Below, piece by piece: positions 21,551-30,897 of a stretch of DNA of 64,000 nt; within the stretch, counting starts at the first letter, position 1; each line of letters starts with the position of its first letter. Source of the DNA: Mesostigma viride. Taxonomy: Eukaryota > Streptophyta > Mesostigmatophyceae > Mesostigmatales > Mesostigmataceae. The notes below the pieces were generated by a model. That model ran no database searches and was not told the DNA's origin. It saw nothing but the letters and a program-made list of their open reading frames with translations. Made by a program: the position numbers and the translations under genes. Location of the stretch: contig RPFO01000264.1 in NCBI GenBank assembly GCA_009746045.1, positions 184,001 through 248,000 of the forward strand, in the 5' to 3' direction.

Positions 21551-24500
21551 TGGCCTCACGAATGGACAGAGGGACGGATGGATGCCACGATGGCAGGAGG
21601 GCAGGAGGGCAGGAGGGCGCGATGGCAGGAGGGCAGGAGGGCAGGAGGGCGCGATGGCAGGAGGGCAGGAGGGCAGGAGGGCAGGAGGGCGCGAGGGCGC
21701 GAGGGCGCGAGGGCGCGAGGGCGTGAGGGCGTGAGGGCGTGAGGGCGTGAGGGCGTGAGGGCGTGAGGGCGTGAGGGCGTGAGGGCGTGAGGGTGTGAGG
21801 GCGTGAGGGCGTGAGGGCGCGAGGGCGTGAGGGCGTGAGGGCGTGAGGGCGTGAGGGCGTGAGGGCGTGAGGGCGTGAGGGCGTGAGGGCGTGAGGGCGT
21901 GAGGGCGTGAGGGCGTGAGGGCGTGAGGGCGTGAGGGCGTGATGGCGTGATGGCATGATGGCAAGGTATCATTCCATGAAATGCCACTTGTGTGTTTCTC
22001 TTTTCCTATATAGCACTGGACGTGATGCAGTCAAGGAACTGATTACAGTCCGACCGTGGTTTTAGCGCTTGCTCAGTGCATGACAAAAGGTAAACACTGT
22101 AGCCGAAAGTCACAATAGAATTGTGACAGGTCAACGCTGGAAGTCACAGTTTAATGTATACACTAAAGCTGATAGAAATGTCACTCGTCAATGCTGGGTC
22201 GAGTTCTGGTTTCGTCCCTCGTGCATTCGGTTGCGCGAGGTCTCAGGGTGTAAGTTGAAAGGGGCCCAAGGAGAGGAGGGCCAGGGTCCCTGGGACCTGG
22301 GTAATTGCCTGTTGGGGTCTGGCTCACTTAGTCGGTTGCTTGCTGACGTGTTGGCTTGGTGGCTTGATGGCTCGGTGGCTTGGTGGCTCGGTGGCTCGGT
22401 GGCTTGGTGGCTGGGTAGCTTGGTGGCTTGGTGGCTTGGTGGCTTGGTGGCTTGGTGGCTTGGCGGCTTGGTGGCTTGGCGGCTTGGCGGCTTGGCGGCT
22501 TGGCGGCTTGGTGGCTTGGTGGCTTGGCGGCTTGGCGGCTTGGCGGCTTGGCGGCTTGGCGGCTTGGCGGCTTGGCGGCTTGGCGGCTTGGCGGCTTGGC
22601 GGCTTGGCGGCTTGGCGGCTTGGCGGCTTGGCGGCTTGGCGGCTTGGCGGCTTGGCGGCTTGGCGGCTTGGCGGCTTGGCGGCTTGGCGGCTTGGCGGCT
22701 TGGCGGCTTGGCGGCTTGGCGGCTTGGCGGCTTGGCGGCTTGGCGGCTTGGCGGCTTGGCGGCTTGGCGGCTTGGCGGCTTGGCGGCTTGGCGGCTTGGC
22801 GGCTTGGCGGCTTGGCGGCTTGGCGGCTTGGCGGCTTGGCGGCTTGGCGGCTTGGCGGCTTGGCGGCTTGGCGGCTTGGCGGCTTGGCGGCTTGGCGGCT
22901 TGGCGGCTTGGCGGCTTGGCGGCTTGGCGGCTTGGCGGCTTGGCGGCTTGGCGGCTTGGCGGCTTGGCGGCTTGGCGGCTTGGCGGCTTGGCGGCTTGGC
23001 GGCTTGGCGGCTTGGCGGCTTGGCGGCTTGGCGGCTTGGCGGCTTGGCGGCTTGGCGGCTTGGCGGCTTGGCGGCTTGGCGGCTTGGCGGCTTGGCGGCT
23101 TGGCGGCTTGGCGGCTTGGCGGCTTGGCGGCTTGGCGGCTTGGCGGCTTGGCGGCTTGGCGGCTTGGCGGCTTGGCGGCTTGGCGGCTTGGCGGCTTGGC
23201 GGCTTGGCGGCTTGGCGGCTTGGCGGCTTGGCGGCTTGGCGGCTTGGCGGCTTGGCGGCTTGGCGGCTTGGCGGCTTGGCGGCTTGGCGGCTTGGCGGCT
23301 TGGCGGCTTGGCGGCTTGGCGGCTTGGCGGCTTGGCGGCTTGGCGGCTTGGCGGCTTGGCGGCTTGGCGGCTTGGCGGCTTGGCGGCTTGGCGGCTTGGC
23401 GGCTTGGCGGCTTGGCGGCTTGGCGGCTTGGCGGCTTGGCGGCTTGGCGGCTTGGCGGCTTGGCGGCTTGGCGGCTTGGCGGCTTGGCGGCTTGGCGGCT
23501 TGGCGGCTTGGCGGCTTGGCGGCTTGGCGGCTTGGCGGCTTGGCGGCTTGGCGGCTTGGCGGCTTGGCGGCTTGGCGGCTTGGCGGCTTGGCGGCTTGGC
23601 GGCTTGGCGGCTTGGCGGCTTGGCGGCTTGGCGGCTTGGCGGCTTGGCGGCTTGGCGGCTTGGCGGCTTGGCGGCTTGGCGGCTTGGCGGCTTGGCGGCT
23701 TGGCGGCTTGGCGGCTTGGCGGCTTGGCGGCTTGGCGGCTTGGCGGCTTGGCGGCTTGGCGGCTTGGCGGCTTGGCGGCTTGGCGGCTTGGCGGCTTGGC
23801 GGCTTGGCGGCTTGGCGGCTTGGCGGCTTGGCGGCTTGGCGGCTTGGCGGCTTGGCGGCTTGGCGGCTTGGCGGCTTGGCGGCTTGGCGGCTTGGCGGCT
23901 TGGCGGCTTGGCGGCTTGGCGGCTTGGCGGCTTGGCGGCTTGGCGGCTTGGCGGCTTGGCGGCTTGGCGGCTTGGCGGCTTGGCGGCTTGGCGGCTTGGC
24001 GGCTTGGCGGCTTGGCGGCTTGGCGGCTTGGCGGCTTGGCGGCTTGGCGGCTTGGCGGCTTGGCGGCTTGGCGGCTTGGCGGCTTGGCGGCTTGGCGGCT
24101 TGGCGGCTTGGCGGCTTGGCGGCTTGGCGGCTTGGCGGCTTGGCGGCTTGGCGGCTTGGCGGCTTGGCGGCTTGGCGGCTTGGCGGCTTGGCGGCTTGGC
24201 GGCTTGGCGGCTTGGCGGCTTGGCGGCTTGGCGGCTTGGCGGCTTGGCGGCTTGGCGGCTTGGCGGCTTGGCGGCTTGGCGGCTTGGCGGCTTGGCGGCT
24301 TGGCGGCTTGGCGGCTTGGCGGCTTGGCGGCTTGGCGGCTTGGCGGCTTGGCGGCTTGGCGGCTTGGCGGCTTGGCGGCTTGGCGGCTTGGCGGCTTGGC
24401 GGCTTGGCGGCTTGGCGGCTTGGCGGCTTGGCGGCTTGGCGGCTTGGCGGCTTGGCGGCTTGGCGGCTTGGCGGCTTGGCGGCTTGGCGGCTTGGCGGCT

Positions 24501-25935
24501 TGGCGGCTTGGCGGCTTGGCGGCTTGGCGGCTTGGCGGCTTGGCGGCTTGGCGGCTTGGCGGCTTGGCGGCTTGGCGGCTTGGCGGCTTGGCGGCTTGGC
24601 GGCTTGGCGGCTTGGCGGCTTGGCGGCTTGGCGGCTTGGCGGCTTGGCGGCTTGGCGGCTTGGCGGCTTGGCGGCTTGGCGGCTTGGCGGCTTGGCGGCT
24701 TGGCGGCTTGGCGGCTTGGCGGCTTGGCGGCTTGCTGGCTTGCTGGCTTGCTGGCTTGCTGGCTTGCTGGCTTGGCGGCTTGGCGGCTTGGCGGCTTGGC
24801 GGCTTGGCGGCTTGGCGGCTTGGCGGCTTGGCGGCTTGGCGGCTTGCTGGCTTGCTGGCTTGCTGGCTTGCTGGCTTGCTGGCTTGCTGGCTTGCTGGCT
24901 TGCTGGCTTGCTGGCTTGCTGGCTTGCTGGCTTGCTGGCTTGCTGGCTTGCTGGCTTGCTGGCTTGCTGGCTTGCTGGCTTGCTGGCTTGCTGGCTTGCT
25001 GGCTTGCTGGCTTGCTGGCTTGCTGGCTTGCTGGCTTGCTGGCTTGCTGGCTTGCTGGCTTGCTGGCTCGGCGGCTCGGGGGCGCGGCGGCGCGGCGGCG
25101 CGGCGGCGCGGCGGCGCGGCGGCTCGGCGGCTCAGCGGCTCAGCGGCCCGGCGGCCCGGCGGGCGAGCGGTCCGGCGGCCTCGCGGCCGAGCGGCCTAGC
25201 GGCCTCGTGGCCTCGTGGCCTGGTGGCATGGTGGCATGGTGGCATGGTGGCATGGTGGCATGGTGGCATGGTGGCATGGTGGCATGGTGGCATGGTGGCA
25301 TCGTGGCATGGTGGCATGGTGGCATGGTGGCATGGTGGCCTGGTGGCTTGGTGGCCTGGTGGCCTGGTGGCCTGGTGGCCTGGTGGCCTGGTGGCATGGT
25401 GGCCTGGTGGCTTGGTGGCATGGTGGCCTGGTGGCTTGGTGGCCTGGTGGCCTGGTGGCTTGGTGGCTTGGCGGCTTGGCGGCTTGGCGGCTTGGCGGCT
25501 TGGCGGCTTGGCGGCTTGGCGGCTTGGCGGCTTGGCGGCTTGGCGGCTTGGTGGCTTGGTGGCTTGGTGGCTTGCTCCCTCCCTCCCTCCCTCCCTCCCT
25601 CCCTCCCTCCCTCCCTCCCTCCCTCCCTCCCTCCCTCCCTCCCTCCCTCCCTCCCTCCCTCCCTCCCTCCCTCCCTCCCTCCCTCCCTCCCTCCCTCCCT
25701 CCCTCCCTCCCTCCCTCCCTCCCTCCCTCCCTCCCTCCCTCCCTCCCTCCCTCCCTCCCTCCCTCCCTCCCTATCAACACCGGCCTCGCGCTTGATCAGC
25801 TGCAACGTCGAGGAGGAGGAGGAAGTTGTGGAGAGTATCCAGAAGACGCTGAGCACCCTGGGGGTGACCCTGGACATCGTGGCGCTGCACCTGACAGGGG
25901 ACATGGCAGCCAACCCCGTCACGAAGGCAAAGCAG
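17946..25935 (+). CDS. XRCC5: Ku80 (XRCC5), 5' six exons, vWA domain
   Basis: Ku80 pairs with Ku70 to form the ring that binds broken DNA ends in non-homologous end joining and acts at telomeres. Six exons join in phase: 17946-17957, 18206-18298, 19655-19706, 20046-20162, 21378-21477 and 25800-25935, all with GT/AG borders. They encode 170 residues matching the N-terminal vWA domain: MTSK plus '[10 protein letters not shown]' (the start strand), '[11 protein letters not shown]' (about 43-50), 'YDNVVEA' and '[13 protein letters not shown]' (the equivalent of DFLDALVVGMD in plant Ku80), 'SRILLMSSF', and '[12 protein letters not shown]'. Intron sizes are 248, 1356, 339, 1215 and 4322 bp. The barrel and C-terminal parts (most of a roughly 700-residue protein) were not found in the window. 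Confidence 0.85.
18206..18298 (+). CDS. XRCC5: Ku80 exon 2
   Basis: Acceptor ATCAG, donor AAG|GTAAAA, 31 codons, phase 0 at both ends. Carries the 'CVVALDVG' strand and the helix ending 'HFVQNK'. Confidence 0.85.
19655..19706 (+). CDS. XRCC5: Ku80 exon 3
   Basis: Acceptor GGGCAG, donor CAG|GTACTG. Encodes [17 protein letters not shown], the most diagnostic Ku80 segment. Its last 31 bases are duplicated 116 bp downstream. Confidence 0.9.
19676..19870 (+). repeat. tandem duplication of the Ku80 exon 3 end
   Basis: The segment from CAG at 19676 through the donor and into the intron is repeated from 19792 with a 116-bp period. The second copy (19795-19822) keeps an acceptor-like GGGCAG, the same reading phase and the same donor, so it could act as an alternative or pseudo-exon encoding VAMVLFGTS. 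Confidence 0.85.
19871..19941 (+). repeat. pyrimidine-only tract in Ku80 intron 3
   Basis: Runs of C and CT repeats, about 70 bp, on the sense strand upstream of exon 4. Confidence 0.85.
20046..20162 (+). CDS. XRCC5: Ku80 exon 4
   Basis: Acceptor CACGCAG, donor GACT|GTGCGT. Starts by completing an Asp codon and encodes '[16 protein letters not shown]' through 'QGDSGSD'. The donor is fixed by the next exon, which completes a Phe codon. Confidence 0.85.
20805..20985 (+). repeat. imperfect pyrimidine-rich tandem repeat in Ku80 intron 4
   Basis: Repeats of a CTCCACCCCTTTTGCCTCTC-like motif alternating with CAGCCTTTGCACCCC, with a loose period near 60-70 bp. Confidence 0.6.
21378..21477 (+). CDS. 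XRCC5: Ku80 exon 5
   Basis: Acceptor CCATCAG, donor CAG|GTGAGC. Encodes '[16 protein letters not shown]' and 'SRILLMSSF'. Confidence 0.85.
21519..21963 (+). repeat. octamer minisatellite 1 in Ku80 intron 5
   Basis: A CCAG run (21519-21551) and then 8-bp units: GGCAGGAG, GGCGCGAG, then mostly GGCGTGAG to 21963. Blocks of one variant are followed by blocks of another, as in arrays that grow by local duplication. Confidence 0.9.
22340..25574 (+). repeat. octamer minisatellite 2, about 3.2 kb, in Ku80 intron 5
   Basis: The unit is CTTGGCGG. It starts with mixed CTTGGTGG and CTCGGTGG, is nearly perfect from about 22520 to 24730 (some 275 units), then passes through CTTGCTGG, GCGCGGCGG-like, CATGGTGG, CCTGGTGG and again CTTGGCGG blocks. 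Because 24 bp hold three units, all three plus frames stay open, which creates long meaningless ORFs. Confidence 0.95.
25575..25772 (+). repeat. (CCCT)n at the 3' end of Ku80 intron 5
   Basis: 198 bp of perfect CCCT, C-rich on the coding strand, directly after the G-rich octamer array and just upstream of exon 6. The minus strand is (AGGG)n, a strong G-quadruplex former. Confidence 0.95.
25800..25935 (+). CDS. XRCC5: Ku80 exon 6
   Basis: Acceptor TGATCAG lies 27 bp after a 198-bp (CCCT)n run that serves as an oversized pyrimidine tract. Encodes '[12 protein letters not shown]' and '[12 protein letters not shown]', ends CAG|GTGGGG in phase 0. Confidence 0.8.
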
Positions 25936-26243
25936 GTGGGGAGGGGTCTTGTCAAGGTGGCGGTGGGCAATGGGGTTTTCTTCCTTTGAACGGGACACAG
26001 GGAGGGAGGTGATGCTATGTTTTGCAAGAGGGCTTGGTAACTATTTATGGAAAGGGCTCATGCCAGTAGATGTTACCAGTAAGAAACAGACCAGACTTTC
26101 CTTGGATACTTGCATGGGCGGGCGTGCAGGAATAGGAACGACTTTGAATGAGGGCATAGAGGGATGGGGGCATGGGGGCATGAAGCGTTTGAGGCAAGCA
26201 GCCTGATTGAGCTCCGCGTGCTAACTGGGTTCTTGGTTTTGGG

Positions 26244-26450
26244 ATCCATCCATCCATCCATCCATCCATCCATCCATCCATCCATCCATCCATCCATCCA
26301 TCCATCCATCCATCCATCCATCCATCCATCCATCCATCCATCCATCCATCCATCCATCCATCCATCCATCCATCCATCCATCCATCCATCCATCCATCCA
26401 TCCATCCATCCATCCATCCATCCATCCATCCATCCATCCATCAATCAATC
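26244..26450 (+). repeat. (ATCC)n microsatellite
   Basis: About 200 bp of perfect ATCC tetramers ending in two ATCA units. Confidence 0.95.
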
Positions 26451-26966
26451 CGACGCCGCGCCAAAGTGTCCGCGGCAAATCCGGGGTGAAATTGACGAAA
26501 TTCGGTGCGCGCGGGAGATGTTGAGTGCAAATTTCATTGCGAAGGCTATGGTGGCGTGAAAATTTACTGTGCAGGAATTACGAAGCCATTTTGTACCGGA
26601 TTTCGCTTGTTTGATCGGCATTCTCGTAAGGAAATTTATTCTGGAAAAAAAACGTTCGAAAGCAGTTCTTTTTTTGGAGGGTGCGACGGCAAACAGGCAG
26701 CAGTGGCCAGTTTCGCACGCCGCGCACAGCTACCCGTGTGTTTTCAAGGTAAGGTCTAGAGTAGATTAAGACGCTTCTGGTCGGAGGGCACACTTTCGAA
26801 CGATTCCTTATATCATTTCGAAGAAATTTAGTGTTGGAATTCCCTTAATTTTGCGTTTCCATGTTGCACGCAATTTCCCCGTTAAAGTCAGAATTATAGG
26901 AGCGCTGACAGGGGCAAAAATGCATGTCGTGGATTGAATCGCTTTCACCCCATTTCTTGAGGCTTT

Positions 26967-27089
26967 ATGACTTTCACTGGGCAGAGCAACATTGTCCGCT
27001 GCATAAACTGCGGGCGGGGCTCGCTGCCGACGTTGCTGGTGTGCCCGGGGTGCGGGGGAACCACCATCTACTGGTTTCTATCGTCGTAA
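26967..27089 (+). CDS. 40-residue zinc-ribbon-like ORF
   Basis: ATG at 26967, stop at 27087. The peptide has two CxxC knuckles, CINC and CPGC, 11 residues apart, with Gly-rich turns, the layout of a small zinc ribbon. It could be a tiny stand-alone protein, an exon of a larger gene, or chance. The frame is short and no splice or promoter evidence decides it. Confidence 0.3.
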   Translation: MTFTGQSNIVRCINCGRGSLPTLLVCPGCGGTTIYWFLSS

Positions 27090-27443
27090 CCCGCTTTCTT
27101 GTCGTAATTAACCGGCGTAGTCTAGTGGTTTAAGCGTCCGGCGACGGGCGAAAAGAACTCTTACCCTGACGCCATGGCCTGAGAAGGCACTCCGAGAAGG
27201 ACTGGGGCGGGCGGGCTAAATAGAACGCGACAGTGCCCGCACCCCGCCGGCTCACCCCGGCGAACAAGACAAAGCGCACTGTTCCCCCCCTGGGCCCATC
27301 GCTGCCGTCGCCGGGCGGCACGTCGGGGAGGCGGCTCCTTCTCCCTTTTTTGGTGCCTGTTGCATCATTTTGAACCCCTGGCCAGCGGAGGCATGTTCAT
27401 GAATGAGTGGATGCATGCATGAATGAATGGGTGCATGAATGAT

Positions 27444-28134
27444 GGGGGGAGGGAGGGAGGGAGGGAGGGAGGGAGGGAGGGAGGAGGGAGGGAGGGAGGG
27501 AGGGAGGGAGGGAGGGAGGGAGGGAGGGAGGAGGGAGGGAGGGAGAGGGAGGGAGGGAGGAGGGAGGGAGGGAGGGAGGGAGGGAGGGAGGGAGGGAGGG
27601 AGGGAGGGAGGGAGGAGGGAGGAGGGAGGGAGGGAGGGAGGGAGGGAGGGAGGGAGGAGGGAGGGAGGGAGGGAGGGAGGGAGGGAGGGAGGGAGGGAGG
27701 GAAGGGAGGGAGGGAGGGAGGGAGGAAGGGAGGAAGGGAGGGAGGGAGGGAGGGAGAGAGGAGGGAGGGAGAGAGGAGGGAGGGAGGGAGGGAGGGAGGG
27801 AGGGAGGGAGGGAGGGAGGGAGGGAGGGAGGGAGGGAGGAGGGAGGGAGGGAGGGAGGGAGGGAGGGAGGGAGGGAGGGAGGGAGGAGGGAGGGAGAGGT
27901 GGAGGGGTGTGGGGGGTGTGTGTGGGGGAGGGAGGGAGGGAGGGAGGGAGGGAGGGAGGGAGGGAGGGAGGGAGGGAGGGAGGGAGGGAGAGGGAGGGAG
28001 GGAGGGAGGGAGGGAGGGAGGGAGGGAGGGAGGGAGGGAGGGAGGGAGGGAGGGAGGAGGGAGGGAGGGAGGGAGGGAGGGAGGGAGGGAGGGAGGAGGG
28101 AGGGAGGGAGGGAGGGAGGGAGGGAGGGAGGGAA
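27444..28134 (+). repeat. (GGGA)n array
   Basis: About 690 bp of GGGA with scattered GGA and GGGAGA interruptions, G-rich on plus. Confidence 0.95.
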
Positions 28135-28144
28135 GGCATGACTT

Positions 28145-28250
<106 letters not shown>

Positions 28251-28255
28251 GTTAT

Positions 28256-28602
28256 ATGGGTGGGTGGGTGGGTGGGTGGGTGGTGGTGGGTGGGTGGGTG
28301 GGTGGGTGGGTGGGTGGGTGGGTGGGTGGGTGGGTGGGTGGGTGGGTGGGTGGGTGGGTGGGTGGGTGGGTGGGTGGGGGTGGGTGGGGGTGGGTGGGTG
28401 GTGGGTGGGTACCGGGTGGGTGGGTGCGTGGGTACCGGGTGGGTGGGTGCGTGGGTACCGGGTGGGTGGGTGGGTGGGTGGGTACCGGGTGGGTGGGTGG
28501 GTGGGTGGGTGGGTGGGTGGGTGGGTGGGTGGGTGGGTGGGTGGGTGGGTGGGTGGGTGGGTGGGTGGGTGGGTGGGTGGGTGGGTGGGTGGGTGGGTGG
28601 GG
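28256..28602 (+). repeat. (GGGT)n array with GGTACC-bearing units
   Basis: About 345 bp of GGGT. In its middle are four spacers of the type GGTACCGGGTGGGTGGGTGC, a small higher-order pattern. Confidence 0.95.
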
Positions 28603-28789
28603 AAGGTGTGCTTTTTATTATGATGATTAGCTAAGTTACGTGTGTGTTGTTGATGTACATGTTGACGTTGTATCATGGGCGTGTGCCCCTAAGTCTGCCT
28701 TCCTGCAATATCACATAATATATCATCAAGATGTGTTGTTGGGAACCTTACTATATATCCCAAACTGGAATGGTTGACTTGCAACTATG

Positions 28790-29390
28790 GGATGAAAACC
28801 TTGAAAAACAATTACTAGGAACTGCATTTTTTGTGCAATGTTTGCTAGCATCTGTCAGCTATTGGTCATGCAAACAGTGTGAATTTCTTGTGGGCAGTTA
28901 ACATAGATGTTTTTATGAGCTGTGCAAAGTTCTAGGCTTGAGTTCATTGATATAGGCACCCATGTGTTGGAACCCTTGGAAAACCAAGAAAAACTGCCTT
29001 TTGTTTTTTTTTTTGCTAGCATCAGTCACCATTTTGTCATCCAACCAGCCTGAAACTTTGTGGGCATGCTGCATGGGATGTGTTTAGAACATGTGCAAAG
29101 TTCCAGCTCCAACTGAGCTCATTTGGTATGCATATGTGTGATAAAACCCTTGGAAAACCATGAAAAGCTGCATTTTGGGGTATTTATGCTGGCATTTGTC
29201 ACCACTGATTTGTCACCCAACCAGCCTGAAACTTTGTGGGCATGCTGCATGGGATGTGTTTAGAACATGTGCAAAGTTCCAGCTCCAACTGAGCTCATTT
29301 GGTGTCATTATGTATGCATATGTGTGATAAAACCCTTGGAAAACCATGAAAAACTGCATTTTTTGGGTATTTATGCTAGCATTTGTCACC
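28790..29390. repeat. about 180-bp tandem repeat, 3-4 diverged units
   Basis: The landmark CTTGGAAAACCATGAAAA recurs at about 28976, 29151 and 29336, with a more diverged copy near 28799, spacing 175-185 bp. The units share CTGAAACTTTGTGGGCATGC and AACTGAGCTCATTTGG. Older units to the left are more diverged. Confidence 0.8.
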
Positions 29391-29409
29391 AATTTGTCAT
29401 CCAATTTGT

Positions 29410-29640
29410 CTCTTGAGAAGATTACGCCCAATTTGTCGACACACTCAATGACTGACGCGTGTTTGCTGCCAGGGGTTGAGTGGATGTCGACAAGTTGCAC
29501 GTTCTTACTCTTAAGAAGATTACGCCCAATTTGTCAACACACTCAATGACTGACGCGTGTTTGCTGCCAGGGGTTGAGTGGATGTCGACAAATTGCACGT
29601 TCTTACTCTTAAGAATATTACGCCCAATTTGTCGACACCT
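29410..29640. repeat. 99-bp tandem repeat, 2.3 copies
   Basis: CTCTTRAGAAGATTACGCCC starts units at 29410, 29509 and 29606. Units are almost identical. Confidence 0.9.
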
Positions 29641-29703
29641 ACTCGAACCATGCCAACATGGACAACGGCAGATGGTCTGATTTTTTAGGGCCTGTGGAGT
29701 TAT

Positions 29704-30084
29704 TTATTTTTCAAACCCTGCCTGTCGAAGTCTCTCCTCGACTCCAGCCCACGTTTCGTCAGATATATGCCGACGACCTACGACAGTGGCGACCATGATC
29801 GACAATACAACGAGGTCCTCGCAGGCCTTGTGAAGATTTTTTGGAGTCGCCCTAGTGCCCAGAACAGCCTTTGCAGCGTTCAAAAAGGTTTCTGGGTCAT
29901 CAAGGGCGTCTAGCTCTACTCTATAGTTGTCGTCGTATGGATCTATCCCTCCTACCATGATGCACGCGAGCCTCGCGATCTCTGAGGCATCGTGTGCTCG
30001 TCCAGACCCGGCCTCTATGTAAGCACCACCACCAGGTGGGGCAGCCTCGATGCAGTTGAGAAGGTCGTTCATGGTCATGAACAT
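29704..30084 (-). CDS. PLV ORF, unknown, 126 aa
   Basis: Not recognised. The protein is acidic with an N-terminal Met-rich start, a Gly-Gly-Gly turn and helical stretches such as 'NLHKACEDLVVLSIMVATVV'. It is the leftmost ORF of the PLV cluster and its neighbours are small unknown ORFs on the same strand. Confidence 0.5.
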   Translation of the reverse strand: MFMTMNDLLNCIEAAPPGGGAYIEAGSGRAHDASEIARLACIMVGGIDPYDDNYRVELDALDDPETFLNAAKAVLGTRATPKNLHKACEDLVVLSIMVATVVGRRHISDETWAGVEERLRQAGFEK

Positions 30085-30125
30085 GTTGGAAGTCGTATAG
30101 ATTCATGCAAAGAATTTTTTTTTTA

Positions 30126-30317
30126 TTAGTTGGGTTTATTATCAGGGGATGGTGTAGGAGTGGGAGTGCCCTCGGAGTCTGGCGCAGTTTTCACAACCCC
30201 CCTAGGGACATACACGCTGTTGTATGTGAGCCTGTACATCGGGCTTCTTCTAATCATCCTTATGGACTCCTCGAGAAATTCTGTACACTCGTGACCAAGC
30301 TTTAAACAATTGCTCAT
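30126..30317 (-). CDS. PLV small ORF, 63 aa
   Basis: Starts MSNCLKLGHECTEF at 30317 and ends with a Thr-Pro repeat tail (TPTPTPSPDN). No known domain. It lies between two other minus-strand ORFs with short gaps, consistent with viral gene packing. Confidence 0.4.
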   Translation of the reverse strand: MSNCLKLGHECTEFLEESIRMIRRSPMYRLTYNSVYVPRGVVKTAPDSEGTPTPTPSPDNKPN

Positions 30318-30352
30318 ATGGAAGTGTCTCAACCTATGATGAGTTTTTAAAC

Positions 30353-30850
30353 CTACTTGTGATGGCACTTGCACCCCTCGAACCCACGAGTTTTTTCGAA
30401 ACGCAAGATGCAAAGAAACGACTCGTGTGTGAGTGGGATGAATTGTTTGTCATCAACTCCTCTGTCAATGTGCACTAAACCGATCTCGAGTCTCCCGCCA
30501 TTCCTAAACAAATGATCGTTTTTTAGGTTGAAAAATGCATGGTCGTTTATCACTGTGTACGAGGCGGCGGCAACATCTTTGCATTCTTTGGTACATAGCA
30601 CGACACTGTCTTGTGGGTTATGCTCTCCTCCAGAAAAACTTGAAGAGACTAGTCCAACAAGCGAGTAGTTTTCTTGGTTTTCTGCGTTCTTGATATGTGC
30701 GAAATGGACCCCTTCGCGCCATGTGCTGTCTATGATAGGCGCTCTTGGGTCTGGCTTGATATCGAAAGAATAAATTCCGTTGTATTCGTCGAGTGTGTTC
30801 TGTGACGCGATAGAATCTAAAGCGATTTGGTAAAATGTGGGATAATCCAT
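30353..30850 (-). CDS. PLV ORF, unknown, about 165 aa
   Basis: I place the start at MDYPTFYQIALDS (30850), because codons further upstream run into the neighbouring LamG-like ORF. Soluble, mixed composition, no membrane segment or known motif. Confidence 0.45.
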   Translation of the reverse strand: MDYPTFYQIALDSIASQNTLDEYNGIYSFDIKPDPRAPIIDSTWREGVHFAHIKNAENQENYSLVGLVSSSFSGGEHNPQDSVVLCTKECKDVAAASYTVINDHAFFNLKNDHLFRNGGRLEIGLVHIDRGVDDKQFIPLTHESFLCILRFEKTRGFEGCKCHHK

Positions 30851-30897
30851 TGCTTTATTACAGCTTATAAGAGATAATAGTTCTAGTTTTTTCAACT

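Noticed and set aside
21580-21963. CRISPR-like array
   Set aside because: The units are contiguous 8-mers without spacers, and the host is eukaryotic.
22123-25989. Very long open frames (up to 1288 codons) across the octamer array
   Set aside because: An 8-bp unit keeps all three frames open without selection. The Leu-Ala-Ala-Trp-Arg-Leu-Gly-Gly pattern is the repeat read as protein. The flanking Ku80 exons show the region is an intron.
26045-26559. Trp-Met-Asp-Gly and Ile-His-Pro-Ser repeat proteins
   Set aside because: Direct readings of the (ATCC)n microsatellite.
27112-27185. tRNA-like sequence with TAGTCTAGTGG, an A-box match
   Set aside because: An acceptor-like pairing can be drawn, but there is no B box (GGTTCGA) and no 7-nt anticodon loop.
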